Below are positions 43,612-53,045 of a stretch of DNA of 64,000 nucleotides, one piece after another; positions within the stretch are counted from its first letter, which is position 1, and each line of letters opens with the position of its first letter. Location: positions 123,750-187,749 of the forward strand of contig JAHBSL010000005.1 in the NCBI GenBank assembly GCA_019639135.1. Direction: 5' to 3'. The translations under genes and the position numbers were made by a program. Source of the stretch: Acidobacteriota bacterium (GTDB lineage: Bacteria; Acidobacteriota; Blastocatellia; Pyrinomonadales; Pyrinomonadaceae). The notes below the pieces were generated by a model. It was not told the origin of the DNA. It made no database searches and saw only the letters and a program-made list of their open reading frames with translations.

Positions 43612-45879
43612 ATGTCACAAGAGAAGATAAAGGTAGTCATAAACGGAGCGGAGATCGAGACCGAAAAAGGCGCGGTTTTGATCGACGTTTGCCGCGAGAA
43701 CGGCGAGAACATCCCTTCGTTCTGTTATTACAAGGACCTCGAGCCGCAGGCCTCGTGCCGGATGTGCCTTGTCCGTATCGACAAGATGCCGAAGCTCCAG
43801 ACCTCGTGCACGATCAAATGCACGGACGGCATGGTCGTTACGACCGCGAGCCCCGAGATCGAAAAGGCACAGCGTTCGATGGGCGAGTTCCTGCTTGCCA
43901 ATCACCCGCTCGATTGCCCGGTCTGCGACCGCGGCGGCGAGTGCGAACTGCAGGAGGTCATTTTTGACTGGGGCGATGTCGAAGAGCGTTTTACCGAACG
44001 CAAGAACGTCCAGCCGGAGAAGTACCTTTCGCCGATCGTCGCCAATGACCCGCAGCGGTGCATTCTCTGCAAACGCTGCACCCGCGTCTGCAATGAATGG
44101 ATGGGCGAGGACGCGATCGAGGCCGGCAACCGCGGTGTGAACACGGTTATCGGCACCTACGGCGGCTGGCTCAACTGTTCGCAGTGCGGAAACTGTATCG
44201 AGGTCTGCCCGACCGGCACCTTGCTCGATGGCGTTTATCGCCACGCAACGCGTCCATGGGAACTCGACCAGACCATCACGACCGATGTTTACGGCTCGGA
44301 CGGCATGCAGCTTTCGATCGGTTCGCGGGCCGGCGAGGTTCACCGAATTGTCGCCCGCGACCGCTACGTCAACGGGCTGAATGGCGAGTTCCTTGACGTC
44401 AAGGCACGATTTGCCCACGAGTTCATCAATCACCCCGACCGCATCAAAACTCCGATGGTCCGCTATTCAAAGGGCGGCAAGCTCATCCCGGCAACCTGGG
44501 ATACGGCCATCAAGATGATCGCGGAGAAGTTTGCCGGTTTCGGCTCGGGCGTCGGCGTCGTCGCCAGCCCGCGGCTGACGAATGAATCGATCTTCACGCT
44601 CGGCCGCTTTGCCAAGGAAGTCGTTAAGACCGACAACATCGCCGTCTCCGACCGCCGAAGCATGGCCTCGTTCATGGCCAACCTGAGCGTTCCGCTCGCC
44701 ACGCATAACGACATACGTTACGCAGCGGCCATTGTTATCATCGGCGGCGAGCCGGAAGAAGAGCAGACCTTTACCGCAAAGCAGGTCCGGCAGGCCGTCC
44801 GCAATGACGGTGCCAAGCTCGTTATCGTCAACGACACGCCGATCCGGCTCCGGGCACAGGCCACGCGGTTCGTTCATATAAACCCGGCGAGCTATGACGC
44901 GTTCACGCTTGCTTTCGCGGGCGGCGATACTTCCGCTCTCGACAAGGCCGGCATTGGATCGGAAGATATCGACGCCATCCGCAGCATCATCAATGAAGCC
45001 TCGGGCGACGTTGTGATTATGGCCGGAAACGAGCTTTCGGCAGCGGCACAGGCCGCCATCGCAGCCTCGGCCGCGAGCTTCGCCGGCGAGGGCCGCAGGG
45101 TACTTCTGCATCCGCTACTTTTGCACAACAATTCAATGGGCGGCGTGGACATTCTTCCCTGGGCAAAGCGGGTCGAGGACGTCGTCTCGGCTTCCAAGGC
45201 TCTGCTCATCGCCGGCAGCCTTCCCGACGCTTCCGTACTCGCAGGCAAGGAATTCGTCGTCGTCCAGGAGCTTTTTGAGACCGAGACGACCGACCATGCC
45301 GATGTCGTGCTACCGGCGGCCTCGTTCGCCGAGGTTGACGGCACCTTCACGAACAACGCAGGCAACGTTCAGCGAGTCCGCAAGGCGATCGACCCCGTCC
45401 ATCAATCGAAGCCGGACTGGATGATCACCTCGCTGATCGCCGCCGAGATGGGCGTTGACTTTGGCTATAGCTACTCGGCATCGGCCGCCTTCCGCGCACT
45501 TGCCGATGCAATACCGGCATACGAAGGGCTTCGCTATCCGGTGCTCAAGGACGAATCGAATCCCGTTCAGGCAAAGTACGCAGTCGAGACCGGCCGCGAC
45601 ATCTCGGCAAGCATCGAGGCTTTGAAAGCGTCTGCGGCATCGCACGATGCGGGTGAGAAGATCACCGCAACGCCAATTGTTGGCCACAAGCTTCACCGGC
45701 TGACGACCATGACGAGCAAAACGGCACAGTTCCACCTGCTCGCCCATGGCAACCCGAAACCGGATAACCTGCTCGTCTCGCCGCTCGTTCAGTTCACCCC
45801 GGACGGCACGCCGCGGGAAGAGGCCGAAGCCGCCGCCGTTGGTGTTTTGGATAGGGCCCAGGTCGGAGGCACGAAGTAA
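43612..45879 (+). CDS. nuoG: NADH-quinone oxidoreductase subunit G
   Basis: 755 aa. The N-terminal [2Fe-2S] domain has FCYYKDLEPQASCRMCLVRI and a later Cys. The His/Cys cluster N5 motif is HPLDCPVCDRGGEC, then two four-Cys motifs CILCKRCTRVC and CSQCGNCIEVCP. A molybdopterin-oxidoreductase-like domain without cofactor residues follows. The optional N7 cluster (CxxCxxxC at the start of this domain) is missing: that region reads TTDVYGSDGMQLSIG. It forms the electron path between NuoF and NuoB via NuoI. It ends 8 bp before nuoH. Confidence 0.97.
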   Translation: MSQEKIKVVINGAEIETEKGAVLIDVCRENGENIPSFCYYKDLEPQASCRMCLVRIDKMPKLQTSCTIKCTDGMVVTTASPEIEKAQRSMGEFLLANHPLDCPVCDRGGECELQEVIFDWGDVEERFTERKNVQPEKYLSPIVANDPQRCILCKRCTRVCNEWMGEDAIEAGNRGVNTVIGTYGGWLNCSQCGNCIEVCPTGTLLDGVYRHATRPWELDQTITTDVYGSDGMQLSIGSRAGEVHRIVARDRYVNGLNGEFLDVKARFAHEFINHPDRIKTPMVRYSKGGKLIPATWDTAIKMIAEKFAGFGSGVGVVASPRLTNESIFTLGRFAKEVVKTDNIAVSDRRSMASFMANLSVPLATHNDIRYAAAIVIIGGEPEEEQTFTAKQVRQAVRNDGAKLVIVNDTPIRLRAQATRFVHINPASYDAFTLAFAGGDTSALDKAGIGSEDIDAIRSIINEASGDVVIMAGNELSAAAQAAIAASAASFAGEGRRVLLHPLLLHNNSMGGVDILPWAKRVEDVVSASKALLIAGSLPDASVLAGKEFVVVQELFETETTDHADVVLPAASFAEVDGTFTNNAGNVQRVRKAIDPVHQSKPDWMITSLIAAEMGVDFGYSYSASAAFRALADAIPAYEGLRYPVLKDESNPVQAKYAVETGRDISASIEALKASAASHDAGEKITATPIVGHKLHRLTTMTSKTAQFHLLAHGNPKPDNLLVSPLVQFTPDGTPREEAEAAAVGVLDRAQVGGTK

Positions 45880-45887
45880 ATCTCTTT

Positions 45888-47024
45888 ATGGAAACTGCTT
45901 TCAAAACGGCTTTTCCGTTGATCGTTTATTCGCTCGGTATCGTTGCTGCCTTCGGCGGCGTGATGATGATCGTCGCGTACACCGTTCTTGCCGAACGCAA
46001 GGTCCTCGGATGGATCCAGGGCCGCATTGGCCCGAACCGCGTCGGCCCGTGGGGCGTGCTTCAGCCTTTCGCCGATCTGCTCAAGTTCATCCTTAAGGAA
46101 GACCTTACCCCGGATAAATCGACCAAGTTCGTCTATTTTCTAGCTCCGATAGTGGCTTTGACGGCGGCCTTTCTGCCGATGGTCGTTTATCCCTTCGGCC
46201 CGCCGCTCAGCGATCCGCTCGGCTGGCTGGTTCCGTATCTGCCGGTTATTCCGCTAGGCACCGAACCGAACATCGTCGCCTGGATCGCCGAGCAGGCCAA
46301 GAACATGCCCTTGACAATTGCTCGGATCGACATCGGCGTGCTCTTTGTTCTTGCGGTCACATCGGTCGGTGTTTACGGCATCGCCCTCGCCGGATGGTCC
46401 TCGAACAACAAATATTCGCTGATGGGCGGCCTCCGCTCGTCCGCTCAGATGATCTCTTACGAGCTGGCGATGGGAGCCTCGGTGCTTGGCGTAGTTATGC
46501 TCGCCGGAACGCTCGACCTCAACGGCATCATCAACGCCCAGGCAAATTCGCCGTGGTACATGCGTTGGTTCATCATCCCGCAGTTCATTGGTTTTATCGT
46601 GTTCCTCATTTCCGCCTTTGCGGAAACGAACCGCGTGCCCTTCGACCTGCCGGAGGCCGAGACCGAACTCGTCGCCGGATTCCACACGGAATATTCGGCC
46701 CTGAAGTTCGCGCTTTTCTTCATGGCGGAGTACGTCAATATGTTCACCGTTTCGGTGATGTGCGTCGTGCTCTTCCTCGGCGGTTGGTACGTACCGGGCC
46801 TCAGCCACATCTTTGAGGTCGGATCGATCCCGTACGCGCTCGCAAGCCACGCGGCGTTCCTTTTGAAGATCTTTTTCTTCCTGTTCCTTTATATCTGGAT
46901 CCGCGGAACGCTGCCGCGTTTCCGCTTTGACCAGTTGATGGCGTTCGGTTGGAAGTTCCTGCTTCCGGTCGCCATCGGAAATGTGATCGTTACGACCATC
47001 GTGGTCTTTTTGATGAATCGGTAG
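45888..47024 (+). CDS. nuoH: NADH-quinone oxidoreductase subunit H
   Basis: 378 aa with eight membrane helices. Conserved ERKVLGWIQGRIGPNRVGPWG (lining the quinone tunnel), FAETNRVPFDLPEAETELVAGFHTEYS and the C-terminal RGTLPRFRFDQLMAFGWK are complete. It links the hydrophilic and membrane arms. In most bacteria nuoI follows; here nuoJ does, after 53 bp. Confidence 0.98.
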   Translation: METAFKTAFPLIVYSLGIVAAFGGVMMIVAYTVLAERKVLGWIQGRIGPNRVGPWGVLQPFADLLKFILKEDLTPDKSTKFVYFLAPIVALTAAFLPMVVYPFGPPLSDPLGWLVPYLPVIPLGTEPNIVAWIAEQAKNMPLTIARIDIGVLFVLAVTSVGVYGIALAGWSSNNKYSLMGGLRSSAQMISYELAMGASVLGVVMLAGTLDLNGIINAQANSPWYMRWFIIPQFIGFIVFLISAFAETNRVPFDLPEAETELVAGFHTEYSALKFALFFMAEYVNMFTVSVMCVVLFLGGWYVPGLSHIFEVGSIPYALASHAAFLLKIFFFLFLYIWIRGTLPRFRFDQLMAFGWKFLLPVAIGNVIVTTIVVFLMNR

Positions 47025-47077
47025 TTAAGAGGCCGGCATCACTTCCGGCCCGTCCGCACGCTTTGCGGTAACAAGTT

Positions 47078-47623
47078 ATGGCAGGCACTGTCCTTTTCTT
47101 TCTGTTTGCTGGGTTCGCGATCGCCTGTGCGGTCTCGATGGTCTATCACCGCAACCCGCTTTACTCTGCGATCTCGCTGATCGGCGTTTTTCTGGCACTC
47201 GCGGCTCTTTACTTAACGCTGGCGGCGCCGTTCATCGCCATTACGCAGATACTCGTCTATGCCGGTGCGATCATGGTCCTCGTGGTCTTTGTGATCATGC
47301 TGCTCAATCTGGACGAGGACAAACCGCTCAATCGGCTCAAGTATCTCTACGCAGTCGGCGGCGGGCTCGGGCTCGCATTGCTTGCGCAGACATTCTTCAT
47401 TTTCTATGCCGTGCTCAAGACGCCGAAGGCCGAGGTTGACCCGAACATGACCGCCGGGCGAACGATGTCGATCGGCCGTGCGATGTACACCGAGTATCTG
47501 CTGCCGGTCGAGATCGTCGGCGTAATGCTCCTGATGGCCATAATTGGCGCCGTCATTCTAGTCCGCAAGATGGAGCAGCCGCATCTGGAACTTGTCAGCG
47601 AAGGCGAGGACGAGAAGGAATAG
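47078..47623 (+). CDS. nuoJ: NADH-quinone oxidoreductase subunit J
   Basis: 181 aa with five membrane helices. It contains RNPLYSAISLIGVFLALAALYL and the TM3 pi-bulge region VYAGAIMVLVVFVIMLLN. A membrane-arm subunit next to NuoK. The short charged C-terminus ends VSEGEDEKE. Confidence 0.96.
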   Translation: MAGTVLFFLFAGFAIACAVSMVYHRNPLYSAISLIGVFLALAALYLTLAAPFIAITQILVYAGAIMVLVVFVIMLLNLDEDKPLNRLKYLYAVGGGLGLALLAQTFFIFYAVLKTPKAEVDPNMTAGRTMSIGRAMYTEYLLPVEIVGVMLLMAIIGAVILVRKMEQPHLELVSEGEDEKE

Positions 47624-47680
47624 TAAACTTCGGTCGAGATAGATTTTAGGGCGGTTCGCCGCCAAACATGAGATAAGAAA

Positions 47681-47986
47681 ATGCAGCCAGGACTGGAAAG
47701 CTATTTGGCACTCTCGGGCATCCTCTTCACCATCGGTGCGGTCGGGGTCGTCTATAAGCGCAACGCGATCGGGATGTTCATGTGCATCGAGCTGATGCTC
47801 AATGCCGTTAATCTGACCTTCGTCGCCTTCTCGCGTTATTACGGAGATGTGACCGGGCAATTGTTCGTCTTTATGGTGATGAGCGTCGCCGCGGCCGAAG
47901 CCGCCGTAGGCCTCGGCATCATCATCGCGTTCTTCCGCAACCGGCTTTCGGTCGATGTGGACGACGCAAGTATTTTGAAGTTTTAG
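47681..47986 (+). CDS. nuoK: NADH-quinone oxidoreductase subunit K
   Basis: 101 aa, three membrane helices, family length. The conserved Glu residues are in [17 protein letters not shown] (Glu36 equivalent) and [17 protein letters not shown] (Glu72 equivalent), both needed for proton translocation. It is followed 2 bp later by a nucleotidyltransferase-like gene rather than nuoL. Confidence 0.97.
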   Translation: MQPGLESYLALSGILFTIGAVGVVYKRNAIGMFMCIELMLNAVNLTFVAFSRYYGDVTGQLFVFMVMSVAAAEAAVGLGIIIAFFRNRLSVDVDDASILKF

Positions 47987-47988
47987 CG

Positions 47989-48618
47989 ATGCTGAACGCC
48001 GACGTTCTGACATTTCATGAGTTTGTGACGCATGAGCCGCTGCCATTATCTCGAATTCAAGCGGCCGTCCTTGAGTTTCTGCAGGGTCGGGATGATGCGG
48101 TTCTCTTCGGTGCACAAGCCGTGAATGCCTACGTCGCCGAGCCGCGGGCGACGCAGGATGTGGATGTAATGTCCACGCGAGCGGCCGAATTTGCCGAGGA
48201 GCTTCGCGAGCACCTGAGCGAAAGATTCCACATCGCGGTTCGCGTTCGTGAAATAAAGGACAAAGGCCTGCGGATTTACCAGACTCGAAAAGAGGGGAAT
48301 CGCCATCTGGTCGACGTGCGGATACAGTCAGTTTTTCCGGATAGCACGACGATCGAGCAAATTCGGGTTTTGAAGCCGGTGGAATTGATTCTGAGTAAGA
48401 TATTTGCATATGAGTCTCGACGTGGAAAACCAAAATCCGGAACCGACTGGCGAGACCTCGCAGCATTGTTAAACCGCTTCCCAGAGTTAAAGTCGGCTGA
48501 CGGCGAAGTATACAAAGCCCTGATGACCCGAGGAGCAAGCAAGTTTGCAATCGATTTTTGGCACGATCTCGTCGAACAGGATTTTACCGTCGAAGAAGAC
48601 GATGATCTGAGTTTTTAG
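47989..48618 (+). CDS. Nucleotidyltransferase-like (AbiEii-type) protein in the nuo operon
   Basis: 209 aa. The N-terminal fold has VLFGAQAVNAYVAEPRATQDVDVMS, i.e. a GxxAVNxY signature and the DVD metal pair, then a second acidic strand VDVRIQSVF and the C-terminal KIFAYESRRGKPKSGTDWRDLAALLNRF helix typical of AbiEii/MNT-type proteins. It is placed 2 bp after nuoK and 1 bp before nuoL, so fully co-transcribed. Relatives act as toxins or phage-defence NTases; no antitoxin is visible. It has the same motif spacing as the gene at 33651 in the moa cluster. Function here unknown. Confidence 0.8.
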   Translation: MLNADVLTFHEFVTHEPLPLSRIQAAVLEFLQGRDDAVLFGAQAVNAYVAEPRATQDVDVMSTRAAEFAEELREHLSERFHIAVRVREIKDKGLRIYQTRKEGNRHLVDVRIQSVFPDSTTIEQIRVLKPVELILSKIFAYESRRGKPKSGTDWRDLAALLNRFPELKSADGEVYKALMTRGASKFAIDFWHDLVEQDFTVEEDDDLSF

Positions 48619-48619
48619 A

Positions 48620-50773
48620 ATGGTTGAAAATAATCTCTTAAGCATAATCATCTTCGCTCCGCTTGCCGGTGCGTTGATCAACTGGCTCATCGGCGGTCGG
48701 CTCAAGAACGAGATGTTCAGCGGCCTCGTCGCTTGCGGCTCCATCGCCATTTCGACCATCGTCGCGTTCTATCTGGCGTTCGTGGCGGGCGGCGGCGCGT
48801 TGTTCAACCAAAAGCCGACCCTCGACCATATCTGGACGTGGATAAACGTCGCCGGCTTTCGGGCGGATTTCGCCCTTGGTATGGACCCGCTTTCGGGCAT
48901 CTATGCCTGCTTCATTACCTTCGTCGGGCTCTTGATCCACATTTTCGCCACCGGCTATATGCACGGCGACAAGGGGTTCTACCGATTCTTTGCTTACCTG
49001 AACCTCTTTATGTTCTCGATGCTGACGCTTGTGCTGGCAGATAACTACCTGCTGATGTTCGTCGGCTGGGAAGGCGTCGGCCTTTGCTCGTATCTGCTCA
49101 TCGGCTACTACGTTAAGAAGAACGAAGCCCGCGAAGCGGCCAAGAAAGCATTTGTGATGAACCGCATCGGCGACTGGGGCGTGCTGATGGGCATCTTTCT
49201 CGTCTTTACGCTGACCGGTTCGATCTCGTTCTTCGATAAGACCGTCGATGGCGTCGAGGTCCAGAGCGTTTTCACCTACGTGCTTGCCAATATGCAGGCT
49301 GAGCCCTTCACCTGGGGAGCGATCATCGCCGGCGGCCTGACCTCGATCGGTGTTCTGCTCTTCATCGGTGCGACCGGTAAATCGGCACAGATCCCGCTGC
49401 TGACCTGGCTTCCGGACGCGATGGCCGGCCCGACGCCCGTCTCGGCCCTCATCCACGCCGCGACGATGGTCACCGCCGGCGTCTATCTCGTCGTCCGTTC
49501 GAACGCGATCTATCAACTCTCGCCGACCGCGATGTGGATCATCGCCGTTATCGGTGCCGCGACCGCGATCTTTGCCGCGACCATCGCCATCGCCCAGAAC
49601 GACATCAAGAAAGTGCTCGCCTATTCGACCGTCTCGCAGCTCGGCTTTATGTTCCTTGCCGCGGGCGTCGGGGCTTTCGTCGTCGCGATCTTCCACGTAA
49701 TGACTCACGCCTTCTTCAAGGCCCTGCTCTTCCTCGGCTCCGGTTCCGTCATCCACGGAATGCACCACGAGCAGGACATGCGGCGGATGGGCAACCTGAA
49801 AAAATATATGCCGATCACCTTCATCACTATGGTGATGGGCTGGCTCGCCATCGCGGGCATCCCTATCTGGGCCGGCTTTTTCTCAAAGGACGAGATACTT
49901 TACAAGACCTTTGCCGCCGATAAATATTTCCAGAACGGCTACTTCCCCGGCAACGAGATCCTCTGGGCCGTCGCGGTCGTTACCGCCATCCTGACCGCCA
50001 TCTATATGACGCGGATGATGGTGATGACGTTCTGGGGCGAAGAGCGTTTCCATGAAGTGCTGCCGGGCGAAGAGCATCACGGCCACGACGCCCATGCCGA
50101 TGCTTATACCGATGATGACGAAGACGAGCACCATCACGCACTACCGCCGGACTTCAAGCCGCACGAATCGCCGTGGGTGATGACGGTTCCGCTCATCATC
50201 CTGGCCTTCCTTTCGACCGTCGGCGGCCTAGTCGGCATTCCTTACGCGATGAGTTCGCTTCCGGTCGTAAGTTCGATCGTCGGCAAGGAAGCGAATCACT
50301 TCGAACACGTGCTCGATCCCGTCGTCGCCGAGGTCCAAACACCCGCCGCAGAGAAGGCCCGCGAGAACGCCAAGGCACATTCGCCCGAGGCGATCAGCAC
50401 CGAGCGATGGCTCGCCTTGCTCTCGATCGTTCTGGCAGCGGTCGGTATTGCCATCGGTTGGTTCGGCTTCCGCAGTAACCCGCTCCGGAAGATGCCGAAA
50501 ATACTCGAGGACAAATGGCGGCTCGACGAGCTTTACAACGGCTATATCGTTGACCCGCTCACGCGGCTCTCGACCAACACCTTGTGGAAAGGCTTTGACC
50601 TCGGCTTTATCGACGGCATCGTCAACGGCATCGGTAGCTTCGTCTCCGAGCTCGGCGGTATCGCCCGAAACATTCAGGGCGGCTTCGTCCGCTCGTATGC
50701 GGCATTCATCATCGGCGGCGCGATCTTAGTGCTCGGTTACTTTGTTTACTACGGCTATAAGCTGATCGGATAG
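48620..50773 (+). CDS. nuoL: NADH-quinone oxidoreductase subunit L
   Basis: 717 aa, about 100 longer than E. coli NuoL. The antiporter core is intact (GWEGVGLCSYLLIGYY, AMAGPTPVSALIHAATMV, KVLAYSTVSQLGFMF, MTHAFFKALLFLGSGSVIH), as is the C-terminal piston helix region (about 600-717). A His/Asp-rich loop (about residues 484-512; EEHHGHDAHADAY then DDDEDEHHHAL) explains part of the extra length. It pumps protons at the distal end of the membrane arm. Confidence 0.97.
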   Translation: MVENNLLSIIIFAPLAGALINWLIGGRLKNEMFSGLVACGSIAISTIVAFYLAFVAGGGALFNQKPTLDHIWTWINVAGFRADFALGMDPLSGIYACFITFVGLLIHIFATGYMHGDKGFYRFFAYLNLFMFSMLTLVLADNYLLMFVGWEGVGLCSYLLIGYYVKKNEAREAAKKAFVMNRIGDWGVLMGIFLVFTLTGSISFFDKTVDGVEVQSVFTYVLANMQAEPFTWGAIIAGGLTSIGVLLFIGATGKSAQIPLLTWLPDAMAGPTPVSALIHAATMVTAGVYLVVRSNAIYQLSPTAMWIIAVIGAATAIFAATIAIAQNDIKKVLAYSTVSQLGFMFLAAGVGAFVVAIFHVMTHAFFKALLFLGSGSVIHGMHHEQDMRRMGNLKKYMPITFITMVMGWLAIAGIPIWAGFFSKDEILYKTFAADKYFQNGYFPGNEILWAVAVVTAILTAIYMTRMMVMTFWGEERFHEVLPGEEHHGHDAHADAYTDDDEDEHHHALPPDFKPHESPWVMTVPLIILAFLSTVGGLVGIPYAMSSLPVVSSIVGKEANHFEHVLDPVVAEVQTPAAEKARENAKAHSPEAISTERWLALLSIVLAAVGIAIGWFGFRSNPLRKMPKILEDKWRLDELYNGYIVDPLTRLSTNTLWKGFDLGFIDGIVNGIGSFVSELGGIARNIQGGFVRSYAAFIIGGAILVLGYFVYYGYKLIG

Positions 50774-50783
50774 TTTTTGGTTT

Positions 50784-51413
50784 ATGCTTTTCTTTCGGTC
50801 GATCTTTGCAGTCTTAGTGCTCGCCGTCGCCGCGTCGGCGGTTGCTGCTCAGTCTGTTAATAGCGGCGAATACGGAAGCCTGCTTATCGGGGTCGCGGCC
50901 GATGGAACGCTGACCGGCCACTTTCGGGAAACGACCGGAATGGACGATAAAGGACGCCCGCGTTTTACCTGCTCGTTCGTTATCCGCGGCGAATCGGGCG
51001 ACGACGGCTTTTACCGGATCAAAACATGGCATCCGGAGTTTCGCGAGGAAGTCATCGAAGGCGAACTTTCTTTCGTTGAAATGGAAGGGCGTTCCGGGCT
51101 TAGGCTTAAGCTCGAAGGCGAGCACGGCGGCTGCTGGAATGTAGCTCCGATGCTGAAAGAAGACGAGGGCGTCGAGTTCGAGCTGACATCGCCCGGCGAT
51201 TGGATCGAGATCAGAATGGCCAAGGCCGCGAAGGCTTATTTTCACAGCTCTGCCGATGCGAAGTCGAAAGGCCGTGCGTTTATCGTAAAGAATGACGTCG
51301 TCCGCATTTCAGAAATTCGGGCCGGTTGGGCTGCAGCGATATTCAAGAACGACACCGGTCGCACGACCCGCGGCTGGCTAAAAACAGATGAGCTTTATCC
51401 GGCCGCTCCGTAG
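50784..51413 (+). CDS. Exported protein of unknown function in the nuo operon
   Basis: 209 aa with a clear signal peptide (cleavage near VAAQ, residue 23). The mature part has a beta-rich domain (SGEYGSLLIGVAADGTLTGHF...GGCWNVAPML) and a C-terminal SH3-like segment (AYFHSSADAKSKGRAFIVKNDVV to TRGWLKTDELYP). No catalytic motif. Located between nuoL (11 bp) and nuoM (21 bp), so co-transcribed with complex I, although complex I itself has no periplasmic partner known to resemble it. Confidence 0.78.
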   Translation: MLFFRSIFAVLVLAVAASAVAAQSVNSGEYGSLLIGVAADGTLTGHFRETTGMDDKGRPRFTCSFVIRGESGDDGFYRIKTWHPEFREEVIEGELSFVEMEGRSGLRLKLEGEHGGCWNVAPMLKEDEGVEFELTSPGDWIEIRMAKAAKAYFHSSADAKSKGRAFIVKNDVVRISEIRAGWAAAIFKNDTGRTTRGWLKTDELYPAAP

Positions 51414-51434
51414 GCTCCGGATAGAAGAACAAAA

Positions 51435-53027
51435 ATGGACTTTGTATCTGAAAATCTTTTGACTCTTCTGATCCTGCTGCCGGTCGTCGGCGCTGTGGGC
51501 CTCATCGCCCATCAGATGTTCTGGAAGCAGGAAGAGCATCTCAAGTGGGTCACCCTCGCCATCACGGTGGTGGTCTTCCTTCTTTCGCTTCTGCTGCTCG
51601 GCGAGGGCGGAACGAAGGCGGGCGGTTTCTCGTTCGTCAAGAACGTTCCGTGGATCGAGGCGATCAACACGAACTACCACGTCGGCGTCGATGGCCTGAG
51701 CCTCTGGCTCGTCATCCTGACGACGTTCATAATGCCGATCGCCATCATCTCCACCTGGCACGCCGTCGAGAAGCGGCCGCTGGCGTTCTACGCGTTTCTG
51801 CTGCTTTTGCAGAGCGCAATGATCGGTGTTTTCGTCTCGCTCGACCTGCTGGTCTTCTATCTGTTCTTTGAGGCCTCGCTCGTCCCGATGTTCTTTCTTA
51901 TCGGCATCTGGGGCGGAGCCAACCGCATTTACGCCGCGGTCAAGTTCTTTATTTTTACGGCAGTCGGCAGCCTCCTGATGCTCGTTGCGATCATCGCACT
52001 TTACTTCATGCATCAGCAGGCGACCGGCGTCGGCACGTTCGATTTCGTAACGCTCCTCGGCTCTATCGAATCGGGAACCCTCGCCTTCTCGGCTTCGACC
52101 GGGCTTCTGCTCTTTATCGCGTTCGCCCTGGCGTTCTCGATCAAGGTGCCGCTCTTTCCGTTCCACACGTGGCTTCCGGATGCACACACCGAGGCACCGA
52201 CGGCCGGCTCCGTGATCCTTGCCGCCGTTCTTCTCAAGATGGGAACCTACGGGCTGATGCGGTTCAATTTTCCGCTCTTCCCCGAAGCGGCCCGCGAGCT
52301 TGCCCCGATCTTTATCATCCTCGCGATCATCGGCATCATTTACGGTGCGCTCGTCGCGATGGTCCAGCCGGACGTAAAGCGGCTCGTTGCTTATTCGTCG
52401 GTCGCCCACATGGGCTTTGTCATTTTGGGCATGTTCTCGTTCACCGAATGGGGAATGCAGGGCGCGCTTTACCAGATGCTCAACCACGGCATCTCGACCG
52501 GTGCTCTCTTCCTGCTCGTCGGCTTTATTTATGAACGCCGGCACACTCGCGAGATCAGCGAATTCGGCGGCCTTGCGAACGTAATGCCGCTTTACGCAAC
52601 GTTCTTTGTCATTACGGCGATGTCGTCGATCGGTCTTCCGTTCCTTAACGGCTTCGTCGGCGAGTTCATGATCATGATCGGGATGTGGAAGTCCTCGATT
52701 CTCGCCGTCACGGCGACCGCGAACTGGAACTACATCGCAACGATGGCCGCCGGAACCGGCGTCATCTTCGCCGCCGTTTACCTGCTCTGGATGATCCAGC
52801 GGGTCTTTTTCGGCAAGGTGACCAATGAAAAGAACCGCGGCCTCGTCGACCTCAGCCCTCGTGAGATCGGCCTGATGATCCCGCTTCTTTTCCTGATGGT
52901 CTTCATGGGCGTTTACCCGCGTCCGTTCCTTGACCGCTCGCGTGATGCGGTCGTTGCCATTCAGGAACGCGTAGTTAAGCAGGCCGGCGGAACGGTCGAA
53001 GTGGTCGAAACCTTTGAAAAGGAATAA
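51435..53027 (+). CDS. nuoM: NADH-quinone oxidoreductase subunit M
   Basis: 530 aa antiporter-like subunit with about 14 membrane helices. Conserved Glu in FYLFFEASLVPMFFLIGIWGG, Lys/His in KVPLFPFHTWLPDAHTEAPT and KRLVAYSSVAHMGFVILG are present. Family length. It forms one of three proton channels in the membrane arm. Confidence 0.97.
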   Translation: MDFVSENLLTLLILLPVVGAVGLIAHQMFWKQEEHLKWVTLAITVVVFLLSLLLLGEGGTKAGGFSFVKNVPWIEAINTNYHVGVDGLSLWLVILTTFIMPIAIISTWHAVEKRPLAFYAFLLLLQSAMIGVFVSLDLLVFYLFFEASLVPMFFLIGIWGGANRIYAAVKFFIFTAVGSLLMLVAIIALYFMHQQATGVGTFDFVTLLGSIESGTLAFSASTGLLLFIAFALAFSIKVPLFPFHTWLPDAHTEAPTAGSVILAAVLLKMGTYGLMRFNFPLFPEAARELAPIFIILAIIGIIYGALVAMVQPDVKRLVAYSSVAHMGFVILGMFSFTEWGMQGALYQMLNHGISTGALFLLVGFIYERRHTREISEFGGLANVMPLYATFFVITAMSSIGLPFLNGFVGEFMIMIGMWKSSILAVTATANWNYIATMAAGTGVIFAAVYLLWMIQRVFFGKVTNEKNRGLVDLSPREIGLMIPLLFLMVFMGVYPRPFLDRSRDAVVAIQERVVKQAGGTVEVVETFEKE

Positions 53028-53045
53028 CGGCTTCCGAAATTTTGT

